Below, one piece after another: positions 1-9,612 of a stretch of DNA of 64,000 nucleotides. Origin of the DNA: Pseudomonas viciae (lineage in GTDB: Bacteria; Pseudomonadota; Gammaproteobacteria; Pseudomonadales; Pseudomonadaceae). How positions within the stretch are numbered: the first letter of the stretch is position 1; each line of letters starts with the position of its first letter. Below the pieces are notes generated by a model. That model saw only the letters and a list, made by a program, of their open reading frames with translations. It made no database searches and was not told the DNA's origin. The translations under genes and the position numbers were made by a program. The stretch spans positions 2,082,001 to 2,146,000 of the forward strand of contig NZ_CP035088.1 of the NCBI RefSeq assembly GCF_004786035.1, written 5' to 3'.

Positions 1-1158
1 GAAGCCAGCCTGGTCAAGGAAATGGAAAAACGTGGCATCGGTCGTCCTTCGACCTACGCGGCGATCATTTCCACCATCCAGGACCGTGGCTACGTGGCGT
101 TGCACAACCGCCGTTTCTATTCGGAAAAGATGGGTGACATTGTTACCGAGCGTTTGTCCGAGAGCTTCTCGAACCTGATGGACTACGGCTTCACCGCCGG
201 CATGGAAGAGAACCTCGACGATGTGGCCCAGGGCGAACGGGACTGGAAAAACGTTCTCGACGAATTCTACGGCGACTTCAAGAAAAAACTCGAAGTGGCT
301 GAAAGCCCTGACAACGGCATGCGGGCCAACCAACCGGTCATGACCGACATTCCGTGCCTGACCTGCGGTCGTCCGATGCAGATCCGCACGGCATCGACCG
401 GTGTCTTCCTCGGTTGCTCAGGCTACAGCCTGCCACCCAAGGAGCGCTGTAAGGCGACGGTCAACCTGGTGCCGGGCGACGAAATCGCTGCGGACGACGA
501 GGGCGAGTCGGAATCCCTGGTATTGCGTGGCAAGCATCGCTGCCCGATCTGCAGCACGGCGATGGATGCCTACCTGTTGGATGAGAAGCGCAAGCTGCAC
601 ATCTGCGGTAACAACCCGGACTGCGCCGGCTACGAGATTGAAGAGGGCACCTATCGCATCAAGGGCTACGAAGGTCCGAGCCTGGAATGCGACAAGTGTG
701 GCAGCGAGATGCAGCTCAAGACCGGCCGCTTCGGCAAGTTCTTCGGTTGCACCAACCCGACCTGCAAGAACACCCGCAAACTGCTCAAGAGCGGTGACGC
801 GGCACCGCCGAAAATGGACCCGGTGAAGATGCCGGAACTCAAGTGCGAGAAGGTAAACGACACCTATATCCTGCGTGACGGGGCATCTGGCCTGTTCCTG
901 GCGGCCAGTCAGTTCCCGAAAAACCGCGAGACTCGGGCCCCGTTAGTGATGGAGATCCTGCCGCACAAGAGCGAGATTGATCCGAAGTACCATTTCCTCT
1001 GCGAAGCACCGCAGAAAGATCCCGATGGGCGTCCGGCGGTCATTCGCTACAGCCGCAAGACCAAGGAGCAGTACGTGCAGACCGAAGTCGATGGCAAGCC
1101 AACCGGCTGGAAGGCGTACTACGACGGCGGTAAATGGACGGTTGAGGATAAGCGCTGA
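1..1158 (+). CDS. topA: DNA topoisomerase I, C-terminal part (5' end outside window)
   Basis: Type IA topoisomerase that relaxes negatively supercoiled DNA. The reading frame is open from base 1, so the gene begins upstream of the window and only about 385 residues are present. The visible part starts just before the conserved GIGRPSTYA segment of the core, then runs through repeated CxxC zinc-ribbon modules (PCLTCGRPM...[13 protein letters not shown]...C; CDKCGSEM...GCTNPTC) typical of the TopA DNA-binding tail. The catalytic tyrosine lies upstream and is not visible. It is followed by a good terminator hairpin. The call is secure; only the missing 5' end limits it. Confidence 0.96.
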   Translation, partial: EASLVKEMEKRGIGRPSTYAAIISTIQDRGYVALHNRRFYSEKMGDIVTERLSESFSNLMDYGFTAGMEENLDDVAQGERDWKNVLDEFYGDFKKKLEVAESPDNGMRANQPVMTDIPCLTCGRPMQIRTASTGVFLGCSGYSLPPKERCKATVNLVPGDEIAADDEGESESLVLRGKHRCPICSTAMDAYLLDEKRKLHICGNNPDCAGYEIEEGTYRIKGYEGPSLECDKCGSEMQLKTGRFGKFFGCTNPTCKNTRKLLKSGDAAPPKMDPVKMPELKCEKVNDTYILRDGASGLFLAASQFPKNRETRAPLVMEILPHKSEIDPKYHFLCEAPQKDPDGRPAVIRYSRKTKEQYVQTEVDGKPTGWKAYYDGGKWTVEDKR

Positions 1159-1187
1159 TCGCCGGAGCTAATCTGAAGGTAGGGGGG

Positions 1188-1212
1188 CTCCCTGTGGCGA
1201 GGGAGCGTCCCC
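1188..1212. repeat. Degenerate REP-like palindrome
   Basis: The segment around GGCGAGGGAGC resembles the CCTGTGGCGAGGGAGC family of Pseudomonas intergenic repeats. A second copy of this type lies at about 25188-25210. It sits between topA and its terminator. Confidence 0.45.
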
Positions 1213-1230
1213 ATAAGCCCCAAGTGAATA

Positions 1231-1277
1231 AAGGCCGCATGAACACCCAAGGGTTTTCATGCGGCCTTTTTGTTTTT
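1231..1277 (+). terminator. Rho-independent terminator of topA
   Basis: AAGGCCGCATGAA (1231-1243) pairs with TTCATGCGGCCTT (1256-1268), followed by a T-rich run. It closes the topA transcript before the next gene. Confidence 0.85.
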
Positions 1278-1355
1278 GACTTGCAGTGGCCTCGGTTGAT
1301 CCACGACACTGTCGCACTTGCGTGAAGCTCTTATTTCGCTGGGGAGAATGCCGCC

Positions 1356-1880
1356 ATGGCCCACGAACTCTACACCCGAACCAATCAGAAAATTTATTTC
1401 GCCGGCCTGTCGCTCGAGGCGCTCGCCAGGGCGGAGGATGGCCGCGCAATGAATTCCCCAGCGTTGATCCAGGCAGGGCGCGAATCAGCGCTGTTTCATC
1501 TGTACGGTGCGTTGTTGGGGCTGTGCCATGAAATTGCCGGTTTCTATCGTCTGCCACAAGCGAATGCGCCACGGGCTGAGCAGCTGTTGACCCGTGACGT
1601 GCTGGATACCATCGCTATTCCTGAGTTGGCTGAGATGGTCGAGCTGGCCCACAACCCGGAAACCTGGTTGGCCAAGCTGCTGGCGGCCCACGCGGCGCTG
1701 TTCGAGCCACCAAGGGCTCCTCGCAAACCCAAGGGCGACGTGACCCAGCCGTTGATCGTGGCGGTCAATCTGGATGAGCAAGAACCCGAGCAGGAGCTGA
1801 GCCAGGAGGAGCTGGAGAGCTGGCGCCAGAACTTGAAAAGTTTGGCGATCCGCTTTCGTGAAGGTTTGAACGAGTGCTGA
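1356..1880 (+). CDS. DUF6586-type conserved Pseudomonas protein
   Basis: A 174-residue soluble protein without signal peptide or membrane segment. It starts MAHELYTRTNQKIYFAGL and has a basic then acidic C-terminal part (EQEPEQELSQEELESW). The start is supported by GGGGAG about ten bases upstream. In Pseudomonas genomes a gene of this type follows topA and precedes the sulA-lexA pair, as here. The DUF6586 assignment is from memory of the family's appearance. Function is unknown; the alpha-helical composition and lack of catalytic motifs give no clue. Confidence 0.8.
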   Translation: MAHELYTRTNQKIYFAGLSLEALARAEDGRAMNSPALIQAGRESALFHLYGALLGLCHEIAGFYRLPQANAPRAEQLLTRDVLDTIAIPELAEMVELAHNPETWLAKLLAAHAALFEPPRAPRKPKGDVTQPLIVAVNLDEQEPEQELSQEELESWRQNLKSLAIRFREGLNEC

Positions 1881-1986
1881 ATTTTCCTTCAGCCCGTTCT
1901 GAACGTTGATAACGCTTGGTCAAGATCCCGAGCGAACCCTGGCCGATGACTATATAATCCTCGCCTTTCGTGGAGAACAGACCTTT

Positions 1987-2220
1987 ATGCCAACGTCCTT
2001 TCTAGAAATTGTCGAACTTCCTGATGGCCGCATCGAGCTGCGCAGGGCCGAGGACGAAGGTTCTCTGGTTACCCTGAACTTCTCCGAAGATGCCAAGGTA
2101 TTCCTTCAAGGTCAGCATGTCGAAGTCGCCAAGGCGATGCTAAGCGTAGGTGTCCAGATGGCAGGTCGCCTGGTTGAAGGTGAATTCAACAAGGAAGAGG
2201 GGCCGCGGGTTCTTCATTGA
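1987..2220 (+). CDS. Small conserved hypothetical protein (77 aa)
   Basis: A 77-residue protein beginning MPTSFLEIVELPDG. The frame is open further upstream (to 1906), but the start at 1987 gives the compact, acidic domain with a strong beta-strand pattern (LPDGRIELRRAEDEGSLVTLNF) and has GGAG about eleven bases before it. The upstream extension is rich in promoter-like sequence and unlikely to be translated. Position between topA and sulA matches a conserved small Pseudomonas gene of unknown function. Confidence 0.75.
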   Translation: MPTSFLEIVELPDGRIELRRAEDEGSLVTLNFSEDAKVFLQGQHVEVAKAMLSVGVQMAGRLVEGEFNKEEGPRVLH

Positions 2221-2293
2221 TTCCCGTCTGTCGGCTTTTTAAAGATAGTTCTACTGATCGGCTTCTCTGTCCTGAAGAAGCCCTGCGTTTGTC

Positions 2294-2767
2294 TTAGCCC
2301 AATCGAATATTCAGGCTTTGCGCGTCCCCAGTGCGAGCGGCGCTGATCAACTGTTGCCGTGCGGTAGCGGTCAACGGATTGAGCCAACTGACCACTGTAT
2401 GACTGCGTCCCAGGCGCAAGGCTTCACACGTCAGTTGCTGGGCGCTTTGAGTTCCCCGCGGTTGCAGCAGCAGGATGCGTTCACGGTTCAGGCCGGCGTC
2501 CCGCAACCAGGCCTGGGTGACGCTGGCTGGCGGTGCAATCAGGGTCAACCAGCGAGCGTCCTGGTCCTGGCTGAGTTCTCGCAGAATCGGTGCCAGTAGG
2601 TTCAGGCAATTCCCGGCCGCACCACGTAACGACAGCTCGCTGAAAGCCTCGGGCTCGACGCCCCAGGGCGACTCGATGACCTCTTTCAGGACTGGAGCCA
2701 GCGGTTGGGCCATGAATGCCTCGAACAGCGGAAGTTGTGTGTGCTGTGGTGTGTGTGGGAACTGCAT
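2294..2767 (-). CDS. sulA: SOS cell-division inhibitor SulA
   Basis: Inhibitor of FtsZ polymerisation made during the SOS response. The 157-residue product has the SulA/RecA-like fold pattern: RWLTLIAPPASVTQAWLRDAGLNRERILLLQP in two short blocks, then SHTVVSWLNPL. The start at 2767 is chosen because AGGAGGC (2771-2777) lies directly upstream, between the lexA stop and this ATG; a longer frame would overlap lexA. It is co-transcribed downstream of lexA (10 bases apart), so it is driven by the LexA boxes before lexA. The order lexA-sulA is the usual Pseudomonas arrangement. Confidence 0.9.
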   Translation of the reverse strand: MQFPHTPQHTQLPLFEAFMAQPLAPVLKEVIESPWGVEPEAFSELSLRGAAGNCLNLLAPILRELSQDQDARWLTLIAPPASVTQAWLRDAGLNRERILLLQPRGTQSAQQLTCEALRLGRSHTVVSWLNPLTATARQQLISAARTGDAQSLNIRLG

Positions 2768-2777
2768 AAAGCCTCCT

Positions 2778-3386
2778 TTAGCGGCGAATGACGCCGACAC
2801 TCAAGCCTTCGATGACCAGGTCCTGATCTTTCAGGTTCACTTCGATGGGGGCGAACTCGGGGTTCTCGGCGATCAGCCAGACCTTGCTGCCATCGCGCTT
2901 GAAGCGCTTGACGGTCACTTCATCGCCGATTCGCGCCACGACGATCTGGCCATTGCGGGCTTCGCGTGTCGTGTGGACCGCCAGGAGGTCACCGTCGAAG
3001 ATGCCGATGTCCTTCATGCTCATGCCGTGCACGCGCAGAAGGTAATCAGCTCGTGGGTGGAAGAATGAAGGATTGATGTTGCAGGATTCCTCGACGTGCT
3101 GCTGGGCGAGGATCGGCGCGCCTGCTGCTACCCGGCCAATGATCGGCAGGGTGGTTTCGTCGGCCTTGGCTTCGAAGCCTGGAATGCGAATGCCGCGGGA
3201 TGCGCCCGGCGTCATTTCGATCGCACCCTTGCGGGCCAGCGCCTTGAGGTGTTCTTCAGCCGCGTTGGGCGATTTGAAACCCAGTTCCTGAGCGATTTCC
3301 GCACGGGTCGGCGGGTAGCCGTTGTCTTCGAGGCAGCGTTTGATGAAGGCCAGAATCTCTGCTTGGCGTGGCGTCAGCTTTAGCAT
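2778..3386 (-). CDS. lexA: LexA repressor
   Basis: Master repressor of the SOS regulon, self-cleaving when RecA is activated. The 202-residue length is normal for LexA. Visible parts are the winged-helix DNA-binding domain (residues 1-70, with [14 protein letters not shown]), the Ala88-Gly89 cleavage bond in VAAGAPI, and the Ser123/Lys160 catalytic dyad (GMSMKD; VTVKRF). Two LexA boxes lie directly upstream, so it is autoregulated. It forms an operon with sulA. Confidence 0.97.
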   Translation of the reverse strand: MLKLTPRQAEILAFIKRCLEDNGYPPTRAEIAQELGFKSPNAAEEHLKALARKGAIEMTPGASRGIRIPGFEAKADETTLPIIGRVAAGAPILAQQHVEESCNINPSFFHPRADYLLRVHGMSMKDIGIFDGDLLAVHTTREARNGQIVVARIGDEVTVKRFKRDGSKVWLIAENPEFAPIEVNLKDQDLVIEGLSVGVIRR

Positions 3387-3396
3387 ATTGATCGCT

Positions 3397-3412
3397 CTGT
3401 CTTTTTATACAG
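3397..3412. promoter_or_regulatory. LexA box (proximal)
   Basis: CTGTCTTTTTATACAG matches the CTG-N10-CAG SOS operator and lies 11 bases before the lexA start codon on the minus strand. Confidence 0.85.
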
Positions 3413-3415
3413 TGA

Positions 3416-3431
3416 CTGGGATTATATACAG
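3416..3431. promoter_or_regulatory. LexA box (distal)
   Basis: CTGGGATTATATACAG matches CTG-N10-CAG with an AT-rich centre. It is three bases from the first box, giving tandem operators for lexA-sulA. Confidence 0.85.
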
Positions 3432-3584
3432 TGAACGGCGCTTGGCAATCCTCCTTTTTCAACAGCCCGCTGGACGGTCGGTCGGGCCGCTGGAAGCGAC
3501 ATGGCTACAGCCTGTTTAAAGGTGTGGTTAAATACTGACCGGGCGTTCGCAAAACGTCCCGGCAGGCTTGACAATTCCAAGGCT

Positions 3585-3611
3585 GAAACGTATGTTTCAA
3601 ACAAGTGTTTG
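3585..3611. promoter_or_regulatory. PsrA-type operator pair
   Basis: Two palindromes, GAAACGTATGTTTC (3585-3598) and CAAACAAGTGTTTG (3598-3611), share one base. The second fits the described PsrA motif (G/C)AAAC-N2-4-GTTTG(C/G) exactly. They lie just upstream of the psrA start, which fits the known PsrA autorepression. Confidence 0.8.
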
Positions 3612-3626
3612 TCAGGCGGAGTAGCC

Positions 3627-4334
3627 ATGGCCCAGTCGGAAACCGTTGAACGCATTCTCGATGCTGCCGAGCAATTGTTCGCGGAGAAAGGTTTCGCCGA
3701 AACCTCGTTGCGTCTGATCACCAGCAAGGCTGGGGTCAACCTGGCGGCGGTGAACTATCACTTCGGTTCAAAAAAAGCCCTGATCCAAGCGGTTTTCTCG
3801 CGCTTCCTCGGGCCTTTCTGCCTCAGTCTCGATCGCGAGCTGGAACGTCGCCAGGCCAAACCCGACGTCAAGCCAACCCTGGAAGAACTGCTGGAAATGC
3901 TGGTCGAGCAAGCGCTTGCCGTGCAGCCACGCAGCGGTAACGACCTTTCCATTTTCATGCGTTTGTTAGGCTTGGCATTCAGCCAGAGCCAGGGCCACCT
4001 GCGGCGTTACCTGGAAGACATGTACGGCAAGGTGTTCCGCCGCTACATGCTGCTGGTCAATGAGGCCGCGCCGCGCATCCCGCCGATCGAACTGTTCTGG
4101 CGCGTGCACTTCATGCTTGGCGCCGCCGCGTTCAGCATGTCGGGTATCAAGGCGTTGCGAGCCATCGCGGAAACCGATTTCGGTGTGAACACGTCGATCG
4201 AGCAGGTGATGCGCCTGATGGTGCCATTCCTGGCGGCCGGCATGCGTGCCGAAAGTGGTGTCACCGATGAGGCGATGGCCGCCGCACAGTTGCGTCCGCG
4301 CAGCAAATCAGCCCCGGCGCTCGCCAAGGCTTGA
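3627..4334 (+). CDS. psrA: TetR-family fatty-acid-responsive regulator PsrA
   Basis: Long-chain fatty-acid-sensing repressor/activator that controls beta-oxidation genes and rpoS in Pseudomonas. The 235-residue product has an N-terminal TetR helix-turn-helix (about residues 8-55: TVERILDAAEQLFAEKGFAETSLRLITSKAGV...NYHFGSK) and a C-terminal ligand domain. The frame extends upstream to 3501, but the ATG at 3627 has GGCGGAG just before it and lies after the operator palindromes. Its place between lexA and nagZ is that of psrA in Pseudomonas. Confidence 0.92.
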   Translation: MAQSETVERILDAAEQLFAEKGFAETSLRLITSKAGVNLAAVNYHFGSKKALIQAVFSRFLGPFCLSLDRELERRQAKPDVKPTLEELLEMLVEQALAVQPRSGNDLSIFMRLLGLAFSQSQGHLRRYLEDMYGKVFRRYMLLVNEAAPRIPPIELFWRVHFMLGAAAFSMSGIKALRAIAETDFGVNTSIEQVMRLMVPFLAAGMRAESGVTDEAMAAAQLRPRSKSAPALAKA

Positions 4335-4380
4335 GTTCACGGGTGGGCGCGGCTGTCTACATCCGCTAAGCTAGCCGCCC

Positions 4381-4496
4381 ATGCCGACTCTCGTTTCGAA
4401 CCCGCTTTATATTTCATCGCAAAACCTTCGCCTGCCGGGCCTGGAGCCCGTGGGTGCGGTCGTGTGTGTGGGGTTCATCGTTATTAAGGAAATGCT

Positions 4497-4500
<4 letters not shown>
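4381..4500 (+). CDS. Possible 39-residue leader ORF coupled to nagZ
   Basis: An ATG at 4381 opens a 39-codon frame (MPTLVSNPLYISSQ...) whose TGA overlaps the nagZ ATG. No convincing ribosome-binding site precedes it. It could be a translationally coupled leader or chance; no family is recognised. Confidence 0.2.
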
Positions 4501-6258
<1,758 letters not shown>

Positions 6259-6288
6259 TGGATGGTTAAGTCCGCTGCCTGATCGTCA

Positions 6289-6318
6289 GCTATCGCGAGC
6301 AAGCTCGGCTCCCACAGG
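6289..6318. repeat. REP palindrome (single)
   Basis: Contains TATCGCGAGCAAGCTCGG then CTCCCACAGG, the common REP unit of this genome. It lies between the convergent genes mtnP and the SNF2 helicase. Confidence 0.8.
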
Positions 6319-6330
6319 GATCGGTGTGTG

Positions 6331-9024
6331 TCAGCGCTTTTCCAGCTTATCCGGCAGCGGCGCGAACAGTGCTTCGATATCGTCGCTCTGCAGTTTCCAG
6401 TCTCCGGCCACGCGTCCGTCCAGCACGCCGGCGGCGAGGTCGGATTTTTCCTTTTGCAGCAGCTGAATCTTCTCTTCCACCGTGCCGCGGGCAATCAGTT
6501 TGTAGACGAACACCGGCTTTTCCTGGCCGATGCGATAAGCGCGGTCGGTGGCCTGGTTTTCGGTGGCCGGGTTCCACCACGGGTCGTAGTGAATTACCGT
6601 GTCGGCCTCGGTCAGGTTCAGGCCTACGCCACCGGCCTTCAGGCTGATCAGAAAGATCTGACGCTTGCCGCTCTGGAACTCCTTGACGGGCGTGCGTCGG
6701 TCCCGGGTCTGGCCGGTCAGGATCGCGTAATCGACACCGCGTTTTTTCAGTTCATCCTCAATCAGCGACAACATCGACGTGAACTGGGAAAACAACAGCA
6801 CCCGGCGGCCTTCTTCAAACAGCTCTTCGAGCATATCCATCAGGCTGTCGAGCTTGCCCGAGGTGCTGCCTCGGGCGGGCAGGGCGGCGTCGTTGAGCAG
6901 GCGTAGATCGCAGCACACCTGGCGCAGCTTTAGCAGCGCCTCGAGGATGATGATCTGGCTGCGGGCCACGCCTTTGCGGGTGATTTCGTCGCGGACTTTC
7001 TTGTCCATGGCCAGGCGCATGGTTTCGTAGACGTCCCGCTGGGCATCGCTGAGTTCCACCCAATGGATGATCTCGGTCTTGGGCGGCAATTCTGTCGCCA
7101 CTTGCTCCTTGGTCCTGCGCAGCAGGAAAGGTTTTATCCGACCGTTGAGGTGCTGCAGTCGCACGTCGCTGCCGCGTTTTTCAATTGGCACGCGGTAGTC
7201 GCGGTTGAAACTCTTGACGTCCCCGAGCCAGCCCGGCAGCAGGAAGTGGAACAATGACCAGAGTTCGCCCAGGTGATTTTCCAGAGGCGTGCCGGACAGG
7301 CACAGGCGCTGCCGGGCGTTGAGCTCGCGGGCGGCCTGGGCGGCTTTGCTGGTGGGGTTCTTGATGTACTGGGCTTCGTCGAGGATCAGCACGTGCAGCG
7401 GCTGTGCTGCGAGGCGCTCGACATCCTTGGGTAGCAGCGCGTAGGTGGTAAGGACCAGGTCGTATTCGGCCAACCGTTCGAAATGTTTCTTGCGCCCAGC
7501 GCCATAAAGGGCCAGCACCTTGAGCTGCGGCGTGAAGTGGGCCGCCTCATCAAGCCAGTTGGGGATCAGGCTGGTGGGCATGACCACCATGCACGGCCGG
7601 TCGAGGCGCCCGGCGTTTTTTTCGCTGAGAATGTGCGCCAGGGTCTGTAGGGTTTTACCCAGACCCATGTCGTCCGCGAGGATGCCGCCGACTTCCAGCT
7701 GTCGCAGTGATTGCATCCAGCTCAAGCCTTCAAGCTGATAAGGCCGCAGTATAGCGTTCAGGCCTTCTGGCGCGGTGGTCGTGTAATCCTTGATGTCTCG
7801 CAGACGCTGGGCGAGGCCACGAATGTGTTCGCCACCTTCCCAGCTCAACGGCATGTCTTGCAGCGGGTTCAGGCGCAAGGCGTCCGCGCTGTTGAGGCGC
7901 AGTTTGGTGGTGCCGGGCTCTTGCAGGTAAAACTCGCCCAGGGTCGCCAGCACCGGTTTCAGCCGGCCGTAGGGCAGGGCCACCTGCTGGGGGCCGAACT
8001 CGGAATTCGGGCGGTTCGGCAAGTTGACCAGGATGAGTTCGTCGTCGCGGCGCCGGGCCAGGCGTTCGGGATTGAACAACTCGATGTGCGAGCGCATCAG
8101 GTTCAGCAGGATCGGCAGCAGGCTCAGGCGTTCACCGTTGACGATGATCCCCAGCTCCAGGTCGAACCAGTCCCGTTCCGGTGTTTCCTCCACCGTGGCG
8201 TACCAGTCGTCCACGGCAGTCAGGTCGAAACCGAAGTCCTCGTCGATCTGCAACTCCCAACCTTGGTCACGCAGTTTTGGCAGGTCGTTGAGGGTGAACG
8301 TCAGCCAGGCGCTGTCATTGACCATCTCGTACAGCTCGCCGGCACTTTCTGGCAGGGCCTTGCTTTGCCGGGTCGCAATCTTGAAGCCGAGGATTCGTAG
8401 TTGTTCGCGGTAGGACTGTTCCACATCGGTATGGCGTTTGATTCGCAGCGTCTGCGTTTCCTGACGAATCAGCACGTCTGTATTGCGCTGGCCGCTGACG
8501 TATTCGTCCAGGTAGCTGAAGGACAGGGCGGCGCGGTGCTGAATGTAGCGCTGCATCTTGCCGTTGCGCGGTTCAAAAGCGCTGAATTCGATGCTTGCCA
8601 GCCACAGGCGCGGCAGCGGTTGCACGTTGTCCACCAGCACTTGCGGCGGGGCCTTGGGGCTGCGGTTGTCCAGCACTGCCTGGAGTTTCTCCAGTAACTG
8701 CGCGTCCTTCTCGGCGGCCGGGTAGGCCAGGGTTTCCTGGACTTGCAGTAGCACCGCCGCGCAGTGTTTGCAGTTGATGCGCACCGGGCAGGAGCACGCG
8801 GCCTCAAGCAGAATCAACGTACCCTTGGCTGACTCTTTAAGGCGAATGGTCTGACGGTAGATGTTGCCGCCAGAGCCTTCGCAACTGGCGGTGATGGTGC
8901 TGTCGCCAGCCTCGACGATTCTGACGCGGTTTTCCAGCGCATAACGGCGCCCGCGCTCCAGGCTCTGTTCCTTGAATCGATTGACCCAGGAAGGTGCCAG
9001 GGGTTTGCTCAGGGGCGAGGGCAT
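6331..9024 (-). CDS. SNF2-family DEAD/DEAH-type helicase with SWIM zinc finger
   Basis: An 897-residue ATPase of the Swi2/Snf2 type (bacterial RapA/HepA-like translocases). An N-terminal SWIM-type zinc finger is visible (ACSCPVRINCKHCAAVL, about residues 95-112). The helicase core follows: DDMGLGKTLQ (Walker A), LDEAQYIKN (motif II as DEAQ), LSGTPLENHLGELWSLF (motif III), then LLFSQFTSML, GGVGLNLTEADTVIHYDPWWNP and ATDRAYRIGQ (motifs V and VI). It starts 11 bases after csiV and appears to be the third gene of an mfd-csiV operon. The role is unknown; coupling to mfd suggests transcription or DNA repair, which is inference. Confidence 0.88.
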   Translation of the reverse strand: MPSPLSKPLAPSWVNRFKEQSLERGRRYALENRVRIVEAGDSTITASCEGSGGNIYRQTIRLKESAKGTLILLEAACSCPVRINCKHCAAVLLQVQETLAYPAAEKDAQLLEKLQAVLDNRSPKAPPQVLVDNVQPLPRLWLASIEFSAFEPRNGKMQRYIQHRAALSFSYLDEYVSGQRNTDVLIRQETQTLRIKRHTDVEQSYREQLRILGFKIATRQSKALPESAGELYEMVNDSAWLTFTLNDLPKLRDQGWELQIDEDFGFDLTAVDDWYATVEETPERDWFDLELGIIVNGERLSLLPILLNLMRSHIELFNPERLARRRDDELILVNLPNRPNSEFGPQQVALPYGRLKPVLATLGEFYLQEPGTTKLRLNSADALRLNPLQDMPLSWEGGEHIRGLAQRLRDIKDYTTTAPEGLNAILRPYQLEGLSWMQSLRQLEVGGILADDMGLGKTLQTLAHILSEKNAGRLDRPCMVVMPTSLIPNWLDEAAHFTPQLKVLALYGAGRKKHFERLAEYDLVLTTYALLPKDVERLAAQPLHVLILDEAQYIKNPTSKAAQAARELNARQRLCLSGTPLENHLGELWSLFHFLLPGWLGDVKSFNRDYRVPIEKRGSDVRLQHLNGRIKPFLLRRTKEQVATELPPKTEIIHWVELSDAQRDVYETMRLAMDKKVRDEITRKGVARSQIIILEALLKLRQVCCDLRLLNDAALPARGSTSGKLDSLMDMLEELFEEGRRVLLFSQFTSMLSLIEDELKKRGVDYAILTGQTRDRRTPVKEFQSGKRQIFLISLKAGGVGLNLTEADTVIHYDPWWNPATENQATDRAYRIGQEKPVFVYKLIARGTVEEKIQLLQKEKSDLAAGVLDGRVAGDWKLQSDDIEALFAPLPDKLEKR

Positions 9025-9035
9025 AGGCGCGCCGA

Positions 9036-9602
9036 TCAGTCCGGAATGGCTTCAGGCGCCTGCCGTGGCGCGGGCGCGGTCAGCGAGGTGATCTTGATCA
9101 GCAAGCCGAGATGGCCGTTGTCGAGGAAGTTCAGTTGGCCATTTTTGGTATGACTCTGCTGTTTGAGGCGCTCGCTGGACGTCACCAGGCCGTTGGCGTC
9201 GATCTGGTTGATCCAGAAATCGGCATCCACATCGGTGAAGCGCCCCAGTTTCAGCTCCAGGGTGCCTTCGATGGGAAATTGACCGAACTGTTCGGTGCCG
9301 TCGCTGATGGCAACTTTGCGACCCTGTTCACCGAGGTTCTGCTGCCAGGCCTTGTGCATCAACACCGTGTATTGGCCGCTGGCAGTGAGTTTCTCCACGA
9401 TATTGCCCAGCGCCGGTGTGCGCTGGCTGTTCGTATCCAGGCGTTGCACGCCGGCATCCCAGTCCTCCGGCGCGGCGCGGCTGACAATCGCCGGCTCGGC
9501 GTTCTGACGCACCAGAATCATTTCAACCTGATACAGGTCGTCGGCAAGCGCCAGGGGAGCGACCAGGGTCATCAACAAGGTCAGTGAGCGAAACAGGCGC
9601 AT
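9036..9602 (-). CDS. CsiV-family periplasmic protein
   Basis: A 188-residue exported protein with an N-terminal signal sequence (MRLFRSLTLLMTLVAPLALA|DD). It matches the CsiV family of peptidoglycan-associated proteins: DDLYQVEMILVRQ near the mature N-terminus and FPIEGTLELKLGRFTDVDADF in the middle. The start at 9602 is preferred over 9641 because it gives a proper signal peptide and lies 10 bases after the mfd stop. In Pseudomonas the gene next to mfd is of this type. Precise function in pseudomonads is unclear. Confidence 0.8.
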   Translation of the reverse strand: MRLFRSLTLLMTLVAPLALADDLYQVEMILVRQNAEPAIVSRAAPEDWDAGVQRLDTNSQRTPALGNIVEKLTASGQYTVLMHKAWQQNLGEQGRKVAISDGTEQFGQFPIEGTLELKLGRFTDVDADFWINQIDANGLVTSSERLKQQSHTKNGQLNFLDNGHLGLLIKITSLTAPAPRQAPEAIPD

Positions 9603-9612
9603 GTGGCGTCCT

